Shown here: positions 27,324-35,892 of the stretch, piece by piece
How the letters are laid out: each line of letters begins with the position of its first letter
Position numbering within the stretch: position 1 is the first letter of the stretch
DNA from: Serratia sp. M24T3
GTDB taxonomy: Bacteria; Pseudomonadota; Gammaproteobacteria; Enterobacterales; Enterobacteriaceae
Reading direction: 5' to 3'
Assembly (NCBI RefSeq): GCF_000257645.1
Contig: NZ_AJHJ01000013.1
Coordinates: forward strand, 49,735 to 113,734
Length of the DNA stretch: 64,000 bases
Position numbers and translations under genes: made by a program
The notes under the pieces: model-generated
What the model saw: only the letters and a program-made list of their open reading frames with translations
Told to the model about the DNA's origin: nothing
Database searches by the model: none

Positions 27324-28355
27324 TTACGATTTTGACTCGGGTGGCAATGCGTTGAGGATCCGTTTCGCCTGGCTCGCCGTCAGAGGATAATTAAAGAAGC
27401 GACGATAAAAATCCTCTGTTGCAGAAACAATATTCAAATCAGGGAAAAGTTCAGGATGTAATTTCTGCGCAGCCCACTGGATTTGCAACGCGGCTTCGGT
27501 GCCGTAACGGTCCCAAGGGAACACGCCTGACGGATTTTGCCACACCTTGTGCTGCTGCACCGCTTTCAACGATTGGAACAGCTTGCCATAGTCCGAGTTG
27601 TCCAGTGTTCCTGCCCCGGCGCCGATGATAATCACGTCGGGTTTCCACGCCAACACCTGCTCCGGCGACACCTCTTTCATATTGCCTTTCACTTCGCTGG
27701 CGACGTTAATGCCACCGGCCAGGCGGATCCAGGTATCAATCAGCGTATCGCTGCCGTCAATTTTCAAAGGATGCAGCGACTCGATGTGCAGCACGCGCGG
27801 TTTTTGTGCCTCGGTCAGCTTGCTGGTTTTCGCCTGAATTGCAGCAATCTGCTGATCGAGATATTGATTATACAGGCGAGCCTGTTTCTCGGCCTGCGGC
27901 GTTCCCAGCACCGCAGCAGTGGTCAGCATCGCGTGTTTCATTGACGGAAAATCGTCGAATTGCACCTCGACGGTCGGCAGCTGTGCCTGACGATACGCCG
28001 CAACGTCGCCGTTGCCTTTCGAGGCAAAAACTACTTCGGTTTTATCCGCCAGCAGCGTTTCGCTGTTAAAAGTCACGCCGCGCACGCTTAACGCCTTGTT
28101 GAGCGAAGGCTGAATTAGAAACATCCAGGGTCTATCTTGGGCATGATTAACCGTGGCGATGATTTTATCTCCGGCTCCCAGCGTCATCAGCAGTGAATGA
28201 TGCGCATACCACGCGTCGGCAATGCGATTGACGTGGTCGGGCAACGTTATCTTTGTTCCCGAATCATCAACAACCTGCCGCGCAGCCAGCGCGGCGTGCA
28301 AAGGTGTGAGTAATAGCGTTGCGGTCAACACCAGCGCCTTGGTTTTAATACTCAT
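27324..28355 (-). CDS. Iron-siderophore type ABC substrate-binding protein
   Basis: Periplasmic binding protein of the FepB/BtuF/FhuD clan, 343 residues. The signal peptide ends LHAALA-ARQVV. Family features are RQVVDDSGTKITLPDHVNRIAD, AWYAHHSLLMTLGAGDKIIAT, a long linking helix (LYNQYLDQQIAAIQAKTSK) and SPEQVLAWKPDVIII. It lies 23 bases after the TonB-dependent receptor gene on the same strand, so the two form an operon for outer-membrane passage and periplasmic capture of a chelate. No ABC permease or ATPase for it is encoded nearby; these must be supplied from elsewhere. The ligand is unknown. Confidence 0.88.
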   Translation of the reverse strand: MSIKTKALVLTATLLLTPLHAALAARQVVDDSGTKITLPDHVNRIADAWYAHHSLLMTLGAGDKIIATVNHAQDRPWMFLIQPSLNKALSVRGVTFNSETLLADKTEVVFASKGNGDVAAYRQAQLPTVEVQFDDFPSMKHAMLTTAAVLGTPQAEKQARLYNQYLDQQIAAIQAKTSKLTEAQKPRVLHIESLHPLKIDGSDTLIDTWIRLAGGINVASEVKGNMKEVSPEQVLAWKPDVIIIGAGAGTLDNSDYGKLFQSLKAVQQHKVWQNPSGVFPWDRYGTEAALQIQWAAQKLHPELFPDLNIVSATEDFYRRFFNYPLTASQAKRILNALPPESKS

Positions 28356-28378
28356 AACAAGCCTCGAATTCCGGGTAA

Positions 28379-30490
28379 TTAGAAATCAACCTGCATGGAA
28401 AGCTGCGCCATGCGAGGATCGCCCAACGAAGCGCTGGCGTAACCACTGCCGGTATAACCGTTCAATCCGCCCGGAACAATATTGGTCCAGTAATGACGAT
28501 TGGTCAGATTGGTCACGTCCAGACGGAAAGTCGTGGCGGTGCCGAGCAAAGTGGTGCGGTAAGCAGTGCCGAGGTCAAAAGTCGCATAGCTGCCGACCCA
28601 GGTCGAATTGGCGTTATCCGTTGAACGACGGCCCACATAGTGACCTGCAGCATTGATAGACAACCCCTGCACCTGCGGCAAATCATAAACCACCAGCAAA
28701 TCACTGGTCACGCGAGGAAGACCAACGACCTGCTTGCCGTCGGTGCTATCCGAGCCGGTATCGTGCAACAGCGGGTCGAGCCAGGTGATGCCACCAAAAA
28801 CGTGCAGGTTCGAAGTCAAATCGCCGTCGGCCAACAGTTCAAGGCCCCGATTGCGCTGCTTGCCGGCAATACCATAATCGCCGTTGGTCAAGGTGTAAGC
28901 ATACGGGCGCTGGATTTGGAACACGTCTGCCGTCAGCAGCAATTTATCATTGACTGCCAGCTTGCCGCCCACCTCGACCTGCTTGCTGCGATAAGGAGAC
29001 AGAATAGCCCCGGCATTATTACTGCCGCTTGGTGCAACATCGCCCTGTTGCAGGCTGTCGGCATAGGTGGAATAGAGTGTCAGGTTTTCAACCGGCTTAT
29101 ACATCAGGCTGGCAGAACCGCTGAGGCCGTGGTTATCAGACTTGCTGCTGCGAGTACCGGTTTTCGCGTAATTGTTGGCGGTCAGGAAGCTTTCGCTACC
29201 GGCCAGCAGCAGACTCCACTGCGGGCTAAAGGTTAAGGTATCGCCCAACAGGAATGACTGCTGAGTGCTGGTCGCCGAATGATAGCGGTCAGTAAAGTCA
29301 GGGTAATCCGGCTCTTTGAATTGCAATGGATCGTCAAGATTCGCCGAGCCAAGCGTGGTGGTTGCGCCGCCAATCGGGTTGAAGTTTTTCCAGACAAAAC
29401 CGCGCATCCCCATCGACAGATCGTGCGAAATCCAGCCAGTATCAACGCGACCGGTCAGGTTCGCCATATAACTGTTGATGGTGAAACGACTGGCGGTAGC
29501 GCTGGCAACGGTAGAGGTATAATCCCCTTTATTGTCTGTCAGCGTATTGGTTACCGCCGTGGACTGACGATCCGCCACCTGATGCAGGAAGCCGAATTCG
29601 CCGAGCCAGTTGCCGTCGAAGTCGTACTTGAAATGCACGCTTTCGGTAGAAGTCTTGTCATCGTCACCGGCGTAATACTGCCCAAAGCGACCGTTGGTCG
29701 GATTGAGCGCGCTCGGAAACGAGGTGCCTTTCGCCAGTGCAAATTTACCCGGCAGGCCTTTCTGATAAAAATGGTAATAGCTGAAATTGGTCTGCATGGT
29801 CAGCTTGTCGGTTAGCTGGAAATCCAGCCCCAGACTGGCCAACTGACGGCGGCGGGTGCTGCCGCTGGCGTAACCACGACCGTCGTCATCGAGCAGGTTC
29901 AGACGATATTTAACCCGGTCTCCGCTGTCCAGCGGCCCGCTAAGATCGGTGGAAATCTGTGGCCCTGTACCGGTGCCGCCGCCAACGGTAATGCTACGCT
30001 GTGGCGTATCGGTAGGACGCCTGGAGACAAAGTTGAAGATCCCCGCCGGGTTGGCCGGGCCGTAAAGCGATCCTGCCAGTCCGTTCAACACTTCAATCGA
30101 CGAAAATTGCTCGGCAGGATAATCAGTAGTAGAGACCACGTTCAGGCCATCGATCATCGAATTCTGCACCACACTGCCCTGCATACCTCGGGACTGAGGG
30201 CGCGCGCCGTCGCCCTGAACAGAAGGCAGGTAGCGATAAAGATCCGTCACGCTTTGCAACTGCTGACGTTTAATCAGCGATTCCGGCAACACTTCAATTG
30301 AATAAGGGGTATTGGCAATGTCACGCTTGCCCAGACTGCCTAAAGTGGCCTGTTTATCGGGTGAGGCCGGTTCTGATTGCGTGGTCGCTCCAGGCGCCGT
30401 GGCATTAACAACTACGGTATCGTCGGCACGAGCGTGCGCCGACAGAATTAAAAAAGACGCTGCGCAGGTAAATAAATTTTTATTTAACAT
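28379..30490 (-). CDS. TonB-dependent siderophore receptor
   Basis: Outer-membrane gated channel for a ferric siderophore, 703 residues. It has a signal peptide ending AHARA, then a short stretch DDTVVVNA that can serve as a TonB box. The plug domain follows (LGSLGKRDIANTPYSIEVLPESL, SRGMQGSVVQNSMIDGLN, LNGLAGSLYGPANPAGIFNFVSRRP). The long beta-barrel ends in the terminal aromatic residue of LSMQVDF. There is no N-terminal signalling domain. The start lacks a recognisable Shine-Dalgarno sequence. No convincing Fur box was found in the 258 bases upstream. It is co-transcribed with the siderophore-type binding protein. Confidence 0.92.
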   Translation of the reverse strand: MLNKNLFTCAASFLILSAHARADDTVVVNATAPGATTQSEPASPDKQATLGSLGKRDIANTPYSIEVLPESLIKRQQLQSVTDLYRYLPSVQGDGARPQSRGMQGSVVQNSMIDGLNVVSTTDYPAEQFSSIEVLNGLAGSLYGPANPAGIFNFVSRRPTDTPQRSITVGGGTGTGPQISTDLSGPLDSGDRVKYRLNLLDDDGRGYASGSTRRRQLASLGLDFQLTDKLTMQTNFSYYHFYQKGLPGKFALAKGTSFPSALNPTNGRFGQYYAGDDDKTSTESVHFKYDFDGNWLGEFGFLHQVADRQSTAVTNTLTDNKGDYTSTVASATASRFTINSYMANLTGRVDTGWISHDLSMGMRGFVWKNFNPIGGATTTLGSANLDDPLQFKEPDYPDFTDRYHSATSTQQSFLLGDTLTFSPQWSLLLAGSESFLTANNYAKTGTRSSKSDNHGLSGSASLMYKPVENLTLYSTYADSLQQGDVAPSGSNNAGAILSPYRSKQVEVGGKLAVNDKLLLTADVFQIQRPYAYTLTNGDYGIAGKQRNRGLELLADGDLTSNLHVFGGITWLDPLLHDTGSDSTDGKQVVGLPRVTSDLLVVYDLPQVQGLSINAAGHYVGRRSTDNANSTWVGSYATFDLGTAYRTTLLGTATTFRLDVTNLTNRHYWTNIVPGGLNGYTGSGYASASLGDPRMAQLSMQVDF

Positions 30491-30748
30491 TTATATTTTT
30501 ATAAGTAACAAGATCCCCACCGCACATGCAAATGTTGCGGTTATGTTGCTGAGATGCCTCAATAAACCGGGGGATAATTAAACAGTAAAATAATGCTATC
30601 ATCGATATATACTGGTGTACATAACGAAAAACTTATAATTTATTTACGTTTCTGCCTTTCAAATAGTTAATTTAGGTAATTAATCATATTATTATTTGCG
30701 CAGCGTATTTTAATATTTCCTCCTGATATTTGGCGTGATGTTTTATAA

Positions 30749-31165
30749 CTATCTTAATAGTTTCAGCGAACCGGTTAACGACTTGACCCACTTTTCCGGC
30801 CCCGCCAGTCCTAAGCCGTCCAACGTTTCCAGTGACAGATTACGCGCAGGAAAAGCCTGACGATAATCTTCAAAACTGTGCATCGCTCGCGCAAATGCAG
30901 GAAAAGGTACGATAGCGACCTCACCGCCAGCCTGCATGGCTTTATGCAAAATGGCCTGAATCTGCTCTGCCGTGGCCTGCAAGATTGGCACCGGTAATTT
31001 TGAGCTGACATCGACGGCTTTTCCTTCTATATCAGCCAGTTGTTCACCCGCCAGCATCGGGAATTTAGCCGCCAGACCAATCGCCACCGCGCTGCTGGTA
31101 TTTGCCAGCAGGCCCACGGGAAGTTCTGGATTTACAATCACTGCAATGCGCATCGTCTCTGACAC
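30749..31165 (-). CDS. DUF2000 family protein
   Basis: Small soluble protein of 138 residues that I recognise as DUF2000, a family with a peptidyl-tRNA-hydrolase-like (PTH2) fold and no established function. Recognisable parts are MRIAVIVNPELPVGLLANTSSAVAIGLAAKFP and the lone phrase VPFPAFARAM. The start is GTG at 31165, with AAGGAA 8 bases upstream; an ATG four codons later is the alternative. It is divergent from an Lrp-type regulator 134 bases away, which probably controls it. Confidence 0.78.
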   Translation of the reverse strand: MSETMRIAVIVNPELPVGLLANTSSAVAIGLAAKFPMLAGEQLADIEGKAVDVSSKLPVPILQATAEQIQAILHKAMQAGGEVAIVPFPAFARAMHSFEDYRQAFPARNLSLETLDGLGLAGPEKWVKSLTGSLKLLR

Positions 31166-31299
31166 AATAGATTCCTTTTTCAGGTGGTTAAAAGTTAGAA
31201 AATCATAAACCTATCCCACGGAAAAGTGCTTCCTAATAATCTTCAAAATGCGCTAAATTTGGTAACCTCTACCGAATAGATACTAATAATAGGAACTTT

Positions 31300-31773
31300 A
31301 TGCCCACTAGACTGTTTAGTCTGTCCGATATCAAACTCTTGAAACAGCTGCAGATCTCAGGGCGCATCACCAATCAGGAATTGGCAGAGAAAGTCGGCAT
31401 GGCAACCTCCCCCTGCTGGCGGCGAGTAAAACAGCTCGAGGAGAGTGGCGTAATTGCGGGCTATCAGGCTGTATTGGACCGTCGAAAGCTTGGCCTCGGC
31501 ATCCTGGCCTTTATCAGAGTAAAAATAGACAGCCACAGCGAGGAAGAGGCCCAGCATTTTGAGCGTCAGGTCGAGGCGCTGGAGCCGGTAATTGCCTGTT
31601 ATGCCGTTGCAGGCGATGCAGATTTTCTGTTGCAGGTAGTGGCCAGGGATCTTGACAGTTTCTCGACCTTTGCCATGTCTACCCTACGCCGCCTGCCCGG
31701 AATCAAAGAGATGCAAACCACGCTGGTATTGCGTGAAGTCAAACCGCTGACCGCGCTGCCGGTGGGGTATTAA
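31300..31773 (+). CDS. Lrp/AsnC family transcriptional regulator
   Basis: Regulator of 157 residues, the standard length. The N-terminal HTH is clear (LLKQLQISGRITNQELAEKVGMATSPCWRRVKQLEESGVI), followed by the RAM ligand-binding domain (GILAFIRVKID, CYAVAGDADFLLQVVARDLDSF, LPGIKEMQTTLVLREVKP). AGGAAC precedes the ATG. It is divergent from the DUF2000 gene and convergent with an IclR gene, whose stop it overlaps by 4 bases. The amino-acid effector is unknown. Confidence 0.93.
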   Translation: MPTRLFSLSDIKLLKQLQISGRITNQELAEKVGMATSPCWRRVKQLEESGVIAGYQAVLDRRKLGLGILAFIRVKIDSHSEEEAQHFERQVEALEPVIACYAVAGDADFLLQVVARDLDSFSTFAMSTLRRLPGIKEMQTTLVLREVKPLTALPVGY

Positions 31774-32576
31774 CCATTTCTTAATCCCTGAGAGGGGCGT
31801 TGCAGCGTCGGGTCAAAAGGATTGATATTACGGCCAATAATTTCGGCTTCTTTTTGCAGCAGGCTGACAACCACCGGTAAACGCTCCGGATTCAAACGTT
31901 CGGCCAGTGTACCGACACTGAGCGCGGCTACCGCGCGGCCCTCGCCATCGATGATAGGCACCGCCACGCCCGCCATCCCCTGCAAAACGCCAGTGCTGCG
32001 GGCGCAATAACCCTGAGTGCGGATGTGTTCGATCTCGGTACGCAGATAAACCTCATCGTAAACGTTATAGTCTTTCAGACGCGGCAGATTGTACTGCAAC
32101 ACGTCTTCACGCTCCTCCGGCGGCAGAAATGCCAGAATCGTCAATGCCCCCTGCCCAACCCCCAACGCCACTCGCCCACCGATATCTCCGGTAAAAGTGC
32201 GGATAGGATAAGGGCCTTCGTTGCGATCCAGGCACACCGCGTCATAACCATCGCGCACCAGTAAAAAAAGTGCATCGTTAAGCCTCGCGCCGAGTCGCAG
32301 CAACACTGGGCGGCATAGCGTGCGCAGCCCGTTAACGTTGCCTGCCTTGGCTGCCAGAGTGAAAAATGCGATCCCCAGTCGATAACGCTTGCTGCTCTCG
32401 TCCTGTTCGACCATACCCTCTTGCACCAGCGATTGAATCAGCCGATGCGTGGTGGCGGGCGTCAGGCCCACGGCGCGGGCAAGATGCGTGACGCGCCCTC
32501 CCTCCTGCTGGCAATCGGCCAATGCGCGGATCACCTGAAAGAGGCGAGAAGCACTGCCTGCCGATGTATCGTTCAT
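31770..32576 (-). CDS. IclR-family transcriptional regulator
   Basis: It has 268 residues. The N-terminal winged HTH is present (RLFQVIRALADCQQEGGRVTHLARAVGLTPATTHRLIQSLVQEGMV). The C-terminal effector domain follows (YRLGIAFFTLAAKAG, LFLLVRDGYDAVCLDR, GVGQGALTILAFL, GVAVPIIDGEGRAVAALSVGTLAERL). AGAGGA lies before the ATG. It is divergent from the PotABC-like/oxidoreductase operon, and TTCC/GGAA half-sites lie between them, so it is the likely local regulator. The effector is probably the operon's substrate or a breakdown product. Confidence 0.92.
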   Translation of the reverse strand: MNDTSAGSASRLFQVIRALADCQQEGGRVTHLARAVGLTPATTHRLIQSLVQEGMVEQDESSKRYRLGIAFFTLAAKAGNVNGLRTLCRPVLLRLGARLNDALFLLVRDGYDAVCLDRNEGPYPIRTFTGDIGGRVALGVGQGALTILAFLPPEEREDVLQYNLPRLKDYNVYDEVYLRTEIEHIRTQGYCARSTGVLQGMAGVAVPIIDGEGRAVAALSVGTLAERLNPERLPVVVSLLQKEAEIIGRNINPFDPTLQRPSQGLRNG

Positions 32577-32697
32577 GAAATTTCCTCTTCAAGTGCAAAC
32601 GCTCACCATTACTGCGCACAACTTTTATTCGACATTACCTCGCACTGTCACCTATTCAAATAGCTGAACACATTATTTTGTATTTATTTCACTGAAT

Positions 32698-32733
32698 GGA
32701 ATTAATTTAAAAAACATTCCTTTAAATGGAATG
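32698..32733. promoter_or_regulatory. Candidate IclR operator upstream of the Pot-like operon
   Basis: CATTCC (32715-32720) and GGAATG (32728-32733) are inverted arms 7 bases apart. A further GGAAT half-site lies at 32698-32702. GGAA/TTCC palindromes of this kind are common for IclR-type regulators. The site is 70-105 bases before the ATPase start. The match to this regulator is inferred. Confidence 0.45.
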
Positions 32734-32802
32734 AATTCGTTAACTGGCATGAAGACTGCTTTTTGTTTTGAACAACTCATCAGTGAATGGAGAGCGCGCA
32801 TC

Positions 32803-33882
32803 ATGTCTTTTCTGACCTTGCACAACGTAAGCAAGTTTTATGGTGAACGACAGGTCGTCAACAACGTCAGTTTGTCGATCAAACAAGGAGAGTTTGTTTC
32901 CCTGCTGGGGCCTTCGGGCTGTGGCAAAACCACGACCCTGCAAATGATTGCCGGCTTTGTGGATGTCACCCATGGTGCTATCAGCCTCGACGGCAAAGAT
33001 ATTACCCGCGCCGCCTCCAACACGCGCGGTCTGGGGATCGTCTTTCAAACTTACGCACTATTTCCCCACATGACGGTGCTGGAAAATATCTGTTTCGGCC
33101 TGCAAATGCGCAAACTGCCCAAACAGCAGCAGCAGCAAAAAGCCGAACGAATGGTTGAGCTGGTGCATCTCAAAGGTTTTGAACATCGCTACCCGCGCCA
33201 GCTTTCGGGCGGCCAGCGTCAGCGTGTTGCACTCGCGCGCGCGTTGGTGATTGAGCCGCCGGTACTGTTGCTGGATGAACCGCTGTCCAATCTAGATGCC
33301 AAGCTGCGCGAAGAGATGCAGTTTGAACTGCGACGCATTCAGCGCACGGTCGGCACTACGACCTTGATGGTGACTCACGATCAGAATGAAGCGATGTCGG
33401 TCAGCGATCGCGTGGTGGTCATGGAACAGGGGCACATCGTGCAGGTCGATAATCCTTATACCCTTTACGAGCAGCCGCGCAGCGAATTTGTCTCGTCATT
33501 TGTCGGCAAAACCAATCTCATTCCCGCACACGTGTTGAGCGACGGAGAATCTCCTCGCCTGCAATTACCGCAGCAGCAGGAACTGACTCTGTCGCGCCCG
33601 GTGCAGTTCCGCGCAGGCGTAGACGTGATTTTTAGCCTGCGTCCGGAAAAGATTCAGATGGTGCCAAACGGCAGCGGTCGGCTCGACGCGATGCTAAAAG
33701 AGCGCTTTTTCATGGGCAGCTACTGGCTTTATCAAGTGGAAACTACATGGGGTGAAATCCAGGTCATGACCCCGAATGACGTCGCGCCGACGTTGAATAT
33801 CGGCGATAGAGTCGGCCTTGACTGGGCAGACGATGCCTCGCGCCTGCTGCCTGCGGTGCCGGGTGAAAGGGAGATTGCCTGA
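32803..33882 (+). CDS. ABC transporter ATP-binding protein (PotA-like)
   Basis: ATPase of a polyamine/opine-type importer, 359 residues from the ATG at 32803, which has GGAGAG 10 bases upstream; an in-frame ATG at 32731 lies in the operator region. Walker A is GPSGCGKT, the Q-loop lies in IVFQTYALFPHMTV, the signature is LSGGQRQRVALARAL and Walker B is LLLDEPLSNLD, with the switch His in VTHDQNEAM. The C-terminal TOBE regulatory domain is present. It overlaps the next permease gene by one base (TGATG). Confidence 0.93.
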   Translation: MSFLTLHNVSKFYGERQVVNNVSLSIKQGEFVSLLGPSGCGKTTTLQMIAGFVDVTHGAISLDGKDITRAASNTRGLGIVFQTYALFPHMTVLENICFGLQMRKLPKQQQQQKAERMVELVHLKGFEHRYPRQLSGGQRQRVALARALVIEPPVLLLDEPLSNLDAKLREEMQFELRRIQRTVGTTTLMVTHDQNEAMSVSDRVVVMEQGHIVQVDNPYTLYEQPRSEFVSSFVGKTNLIPAHVLSDGESPRLQLPQQQELTLSRPVQFRAGVDVIFSLRPEKIQMVPNGSGRLDAMLKERFFMGSYWLYQVETTWGEIQVMTPNDVAPTLNIGDRVGLDWADDASRLLPAVPGEREIA

Positions 33883-34772
33883 TGGATATGAGCCTGCACG
33901 CCGGAAAGTCACCGGCCCCCTTGCTGCCATTAAGGCCGTGGTTCCTGTCTGCACCCGGTATCCTGCTGTTTCTCGTGATGCTGATAGCACCGCTGGCGAT
34001 GACGTTAGTGCTGGCGTTCAATGTCAACAATCCGGATCTTGGCGCGCAGGCCGGGACTTTTACTTTCGATAATTTTACCACCATCCTTAGCGACCCTTGG
34101 TATTACGGCATTTTTTGGCGCACCTTGTGGATTTGTCTGGTGGTTACAGGGATTTGCCTGCTAGTTGGCGTGCCGCAGGCGCTGATCCTTAGCCGGATGA
34201 AAAGCCCGTGGCGCTCTATTTTACTGGTGGTGGTTCTCGCGCCGCTGCTGGTGTCGGTGGTCGTGCGATCGTTTGGCTGGAGCCTGTTGCTCAATGACAA
34301 TGGCCTGATTAATCAATCTCTTGCCGCACTGGGGATTGGCCAGGTGCATATCATGTACACCTCGGCGGCAGTGATTATCGCGCTGGTACACGTCATGCTG
34401 CCGTTTATGATTATCCCCGTCTGGACCTCGCTGCAAAAAATCGATCCCAGCCTTGCCAATGCCGCGCTGTCGATGGGAGCTTCACGTTTCACCACTCTGC
34501 GCCGCATAATTTTGCCGCAGCTCACGCCGGGGATTTTATCCGGCAGTCTTATCGTATTTGGCCTCGGCGCCAGCTCGTTTGTTATTCCGGGCATTCTCGG
34601 CGGACGGCGTCTGAAAATGGTCGCCACGCTGGTTTATGACCAGTATCTGAGCGAGCTGAACTGGCCGCTGGGTGCGGCGATCGCACTGATTTTACTGCTT
34701 GCCAATCTGCTCATCATGCTGTCGTACAACCGCCTGCTGGAACAGCGCTATAAAAAGCGCCTGGAGGAATAA
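33882..34772 (+). CDS. ABC transporter permease (PotB-like)
   Basis: Inner-membrane permease of 296 residues with a first helix at about residues 24-43 and the EAA loop NAALSMGASRFTTLRRIILPQLTPGI. The extended periplasmic loop between helices 1 and 2 (NNPDLGAQAGTFTFDNFTTIL) is usual for PotB. Start and stop codons overlap both neighbours, so the importer genes are tightly coupled. Confidence 0.92.
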   Translation: MDMSLHAGKSPAPLLPLRPWFLSAPGILLFLVMLIAPLAMTLVLAFNVNNPDLGAQAGTFTFDNFTTILSDPWYYGIFWRTLWICLVVTGICLLVGVPQALILSRMKSPWRSILLVVVLAPLLVSVVVRSFGWSLLLNDNGLINQSLAALGIGQVHIMYTSAAVIIALVHVMLPFMIIPVWTSLQKIDPSLANAALSMGASRFTTLRRIILPQLTPGILSGSLIVFGLGASSFVIPGILGGRRLKMVATLVYDQYLSELNWPLGAAIALILLLANLLIMLSYNRLLEQRYKKRLEE

Positions 34773-35569
34773 TGATGCCGAAAAATGGACCGTTGGCGCT
34801 GGCTTTTAATGCTTTGGTGGTGGCTTTCATGCTGGCTCCGCTGGTGATCATCTGCATTATGGCTTTTACGCCCTATCCGACGTTAACGCTGCCGACCACA
34901 CATTTTTCTCTCCGCTGGTTCCGCACGCTGTTTAGCCACGACGAGTTTATTCACTCCTTTTACATCAGCATTATTCTCGCCATTGCTTCGGCAACTCTCG
35001 CCTGCGTAGTGGCGGTGCCGGCCGCGCTGGCGATTGCACGTTATGAATTTCGCGGTCGCGGGCTGTTGAGTAGCCTGCTGCTTTCGCCGCTGCTGGTGCC
35101 GCATCTGGTGCTCGGCGTGGCGCTGATGCGTATGTTTACCCTGCTCGGTGGCAACGGCAATTTTGGTTGGCTGCTGCTGGCACATACCATGGTGATTACC
35201 CCCTACGTGCTGCGCCTGGTCCTGTCGGCACTGGCCGGTTTCGACCGCACGGCCGAACAGGCGGCGATATCCTTAGGGGCAAGCCGTGCAACCGTATTTT
35301 GGCGCATTACCTTGCCGATGATCCTGCCGGGAATAAGCGGCGGCTGGATGCTGGCGTTTATCAACAGTTTTGATGAGGTCACAATGTCGATTTTCGTGAC
35401 CTCACCCGCCACCGTAACCCTGCCGGTGCAGATGTATATGTACACCACCGAATCCATCGACCCGATGATGGCCGCCGTCTCGGCGCTGATGATTGCCATT
35501 ACCGCCGTCGCCATGCTGGTACTGGATCGCTTCTACGGACTGGATCGAATTTTGGTAGGTCGCGGATGA
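34772..35569 (+). CDS. ABC transporter permease (PotC-like)
   Basis: Second permease, 265 residues. PotC-type features are PLVIICIMAFTPYPTLTLP, FSLRWFRTLF and the EAA loop QAAISLGASRATVFWRITLPMILPGISGG, then INSFDEVTMSIFV. GGAGGA lies before the ATG at 34772. It overlaps the following 2Fe-2S gene by ATGA, which ties transport to oxidation in one translation unit. Confidence 0.92.
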   Translation: MMPKNGPLALAFNALVVAFMLAPLVIICIMAFTPYPTLTLPTTHFSLRWFRTLFSHDEFIHSFYISIILAIASATLACVVAVPAALAIARYEFRGRGLLSSLLLSPLLVPHLVLGVALMRMFTLLGGNGNFGWLLLAHTMVITPYVLRLVLSALAGFDRTAEQAAISLGASRATVFWRITLPMILPGISGGWMLAFINSFDEVTMSIFVTSPATVTLPVQMYMYTTESIDPMMAAVSALMIAITAVAMLVLDRFYGLDRILVGRG

Positions 35570-35892
35570 ACAATAATCTGAATGCTCCTGCTGGACAGTT
35601 ACAGCGCGTTAAAGAGTTTAACCGCCAAGCGCTGACTTTCACCCTGGACGGCATCACGCTGGCGGCTTGCGAAGGCGATACGCTGCTCACCGCGATTCTG
35701 ACCCAACGTCACCGACTGCGCGATAACGAATTTAGCGGTCAGCCGCACGCCGGATTTTGCCTGATGGGAGCCTGTCAGGATTGCTGGATCTGGCGCGAAG
35801 ACGGCACCCGCCTGCGCAGTTGCTCAACGCTGCTTGAGGCTGGTATGCGGTTAAGAACACGGCCTGCGCTTGAGGGCATCGACCATGAATAA
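35566..35892 (+). CDS. Small 2Fe-2S subunit of an amine oxidoreductase (HcnA/OoxX/LhpF-like)
   Basis: It has 108 residues. Ferredoxin-like fold with Cys65, Cys70, Cys73 and Cys86 (CLMGACQDCW, then SC) as cluster ligands. The N-terminal FTLDGITLAACEGDTLLTAIL is the ubiquitin-like strand pair seen in sarcosine oxidase alpha N-termini and HcnA. It serves as the electron-transfer subunit for the two flavoproteins encoded next. Known enzymes with this three-gene set are opine oxidases, D-hydroxyproline dehydrogenase and hydrogen cyanide synthase. Context with an importer favours an opine- or amino-acid-type substrate. Confidence 0.85.
   Translation: MNNNLNAPAGQLQRVKEFNRQALTFTLDGITLAACEGDTLLTAILTQRHRLRDNEFSGQPHAGFCLMGACQDCWIWREDGTRLRSCSTLLEAGMRLRTRPALEGIDHE

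Noticed and set aside
30491..30748. Fur box upstream of the TonB-dependent receptor
   Set aside because: Only scattered GATA/ATTAT fragments are present; no 19-base or 7-1-7 match was convincing.
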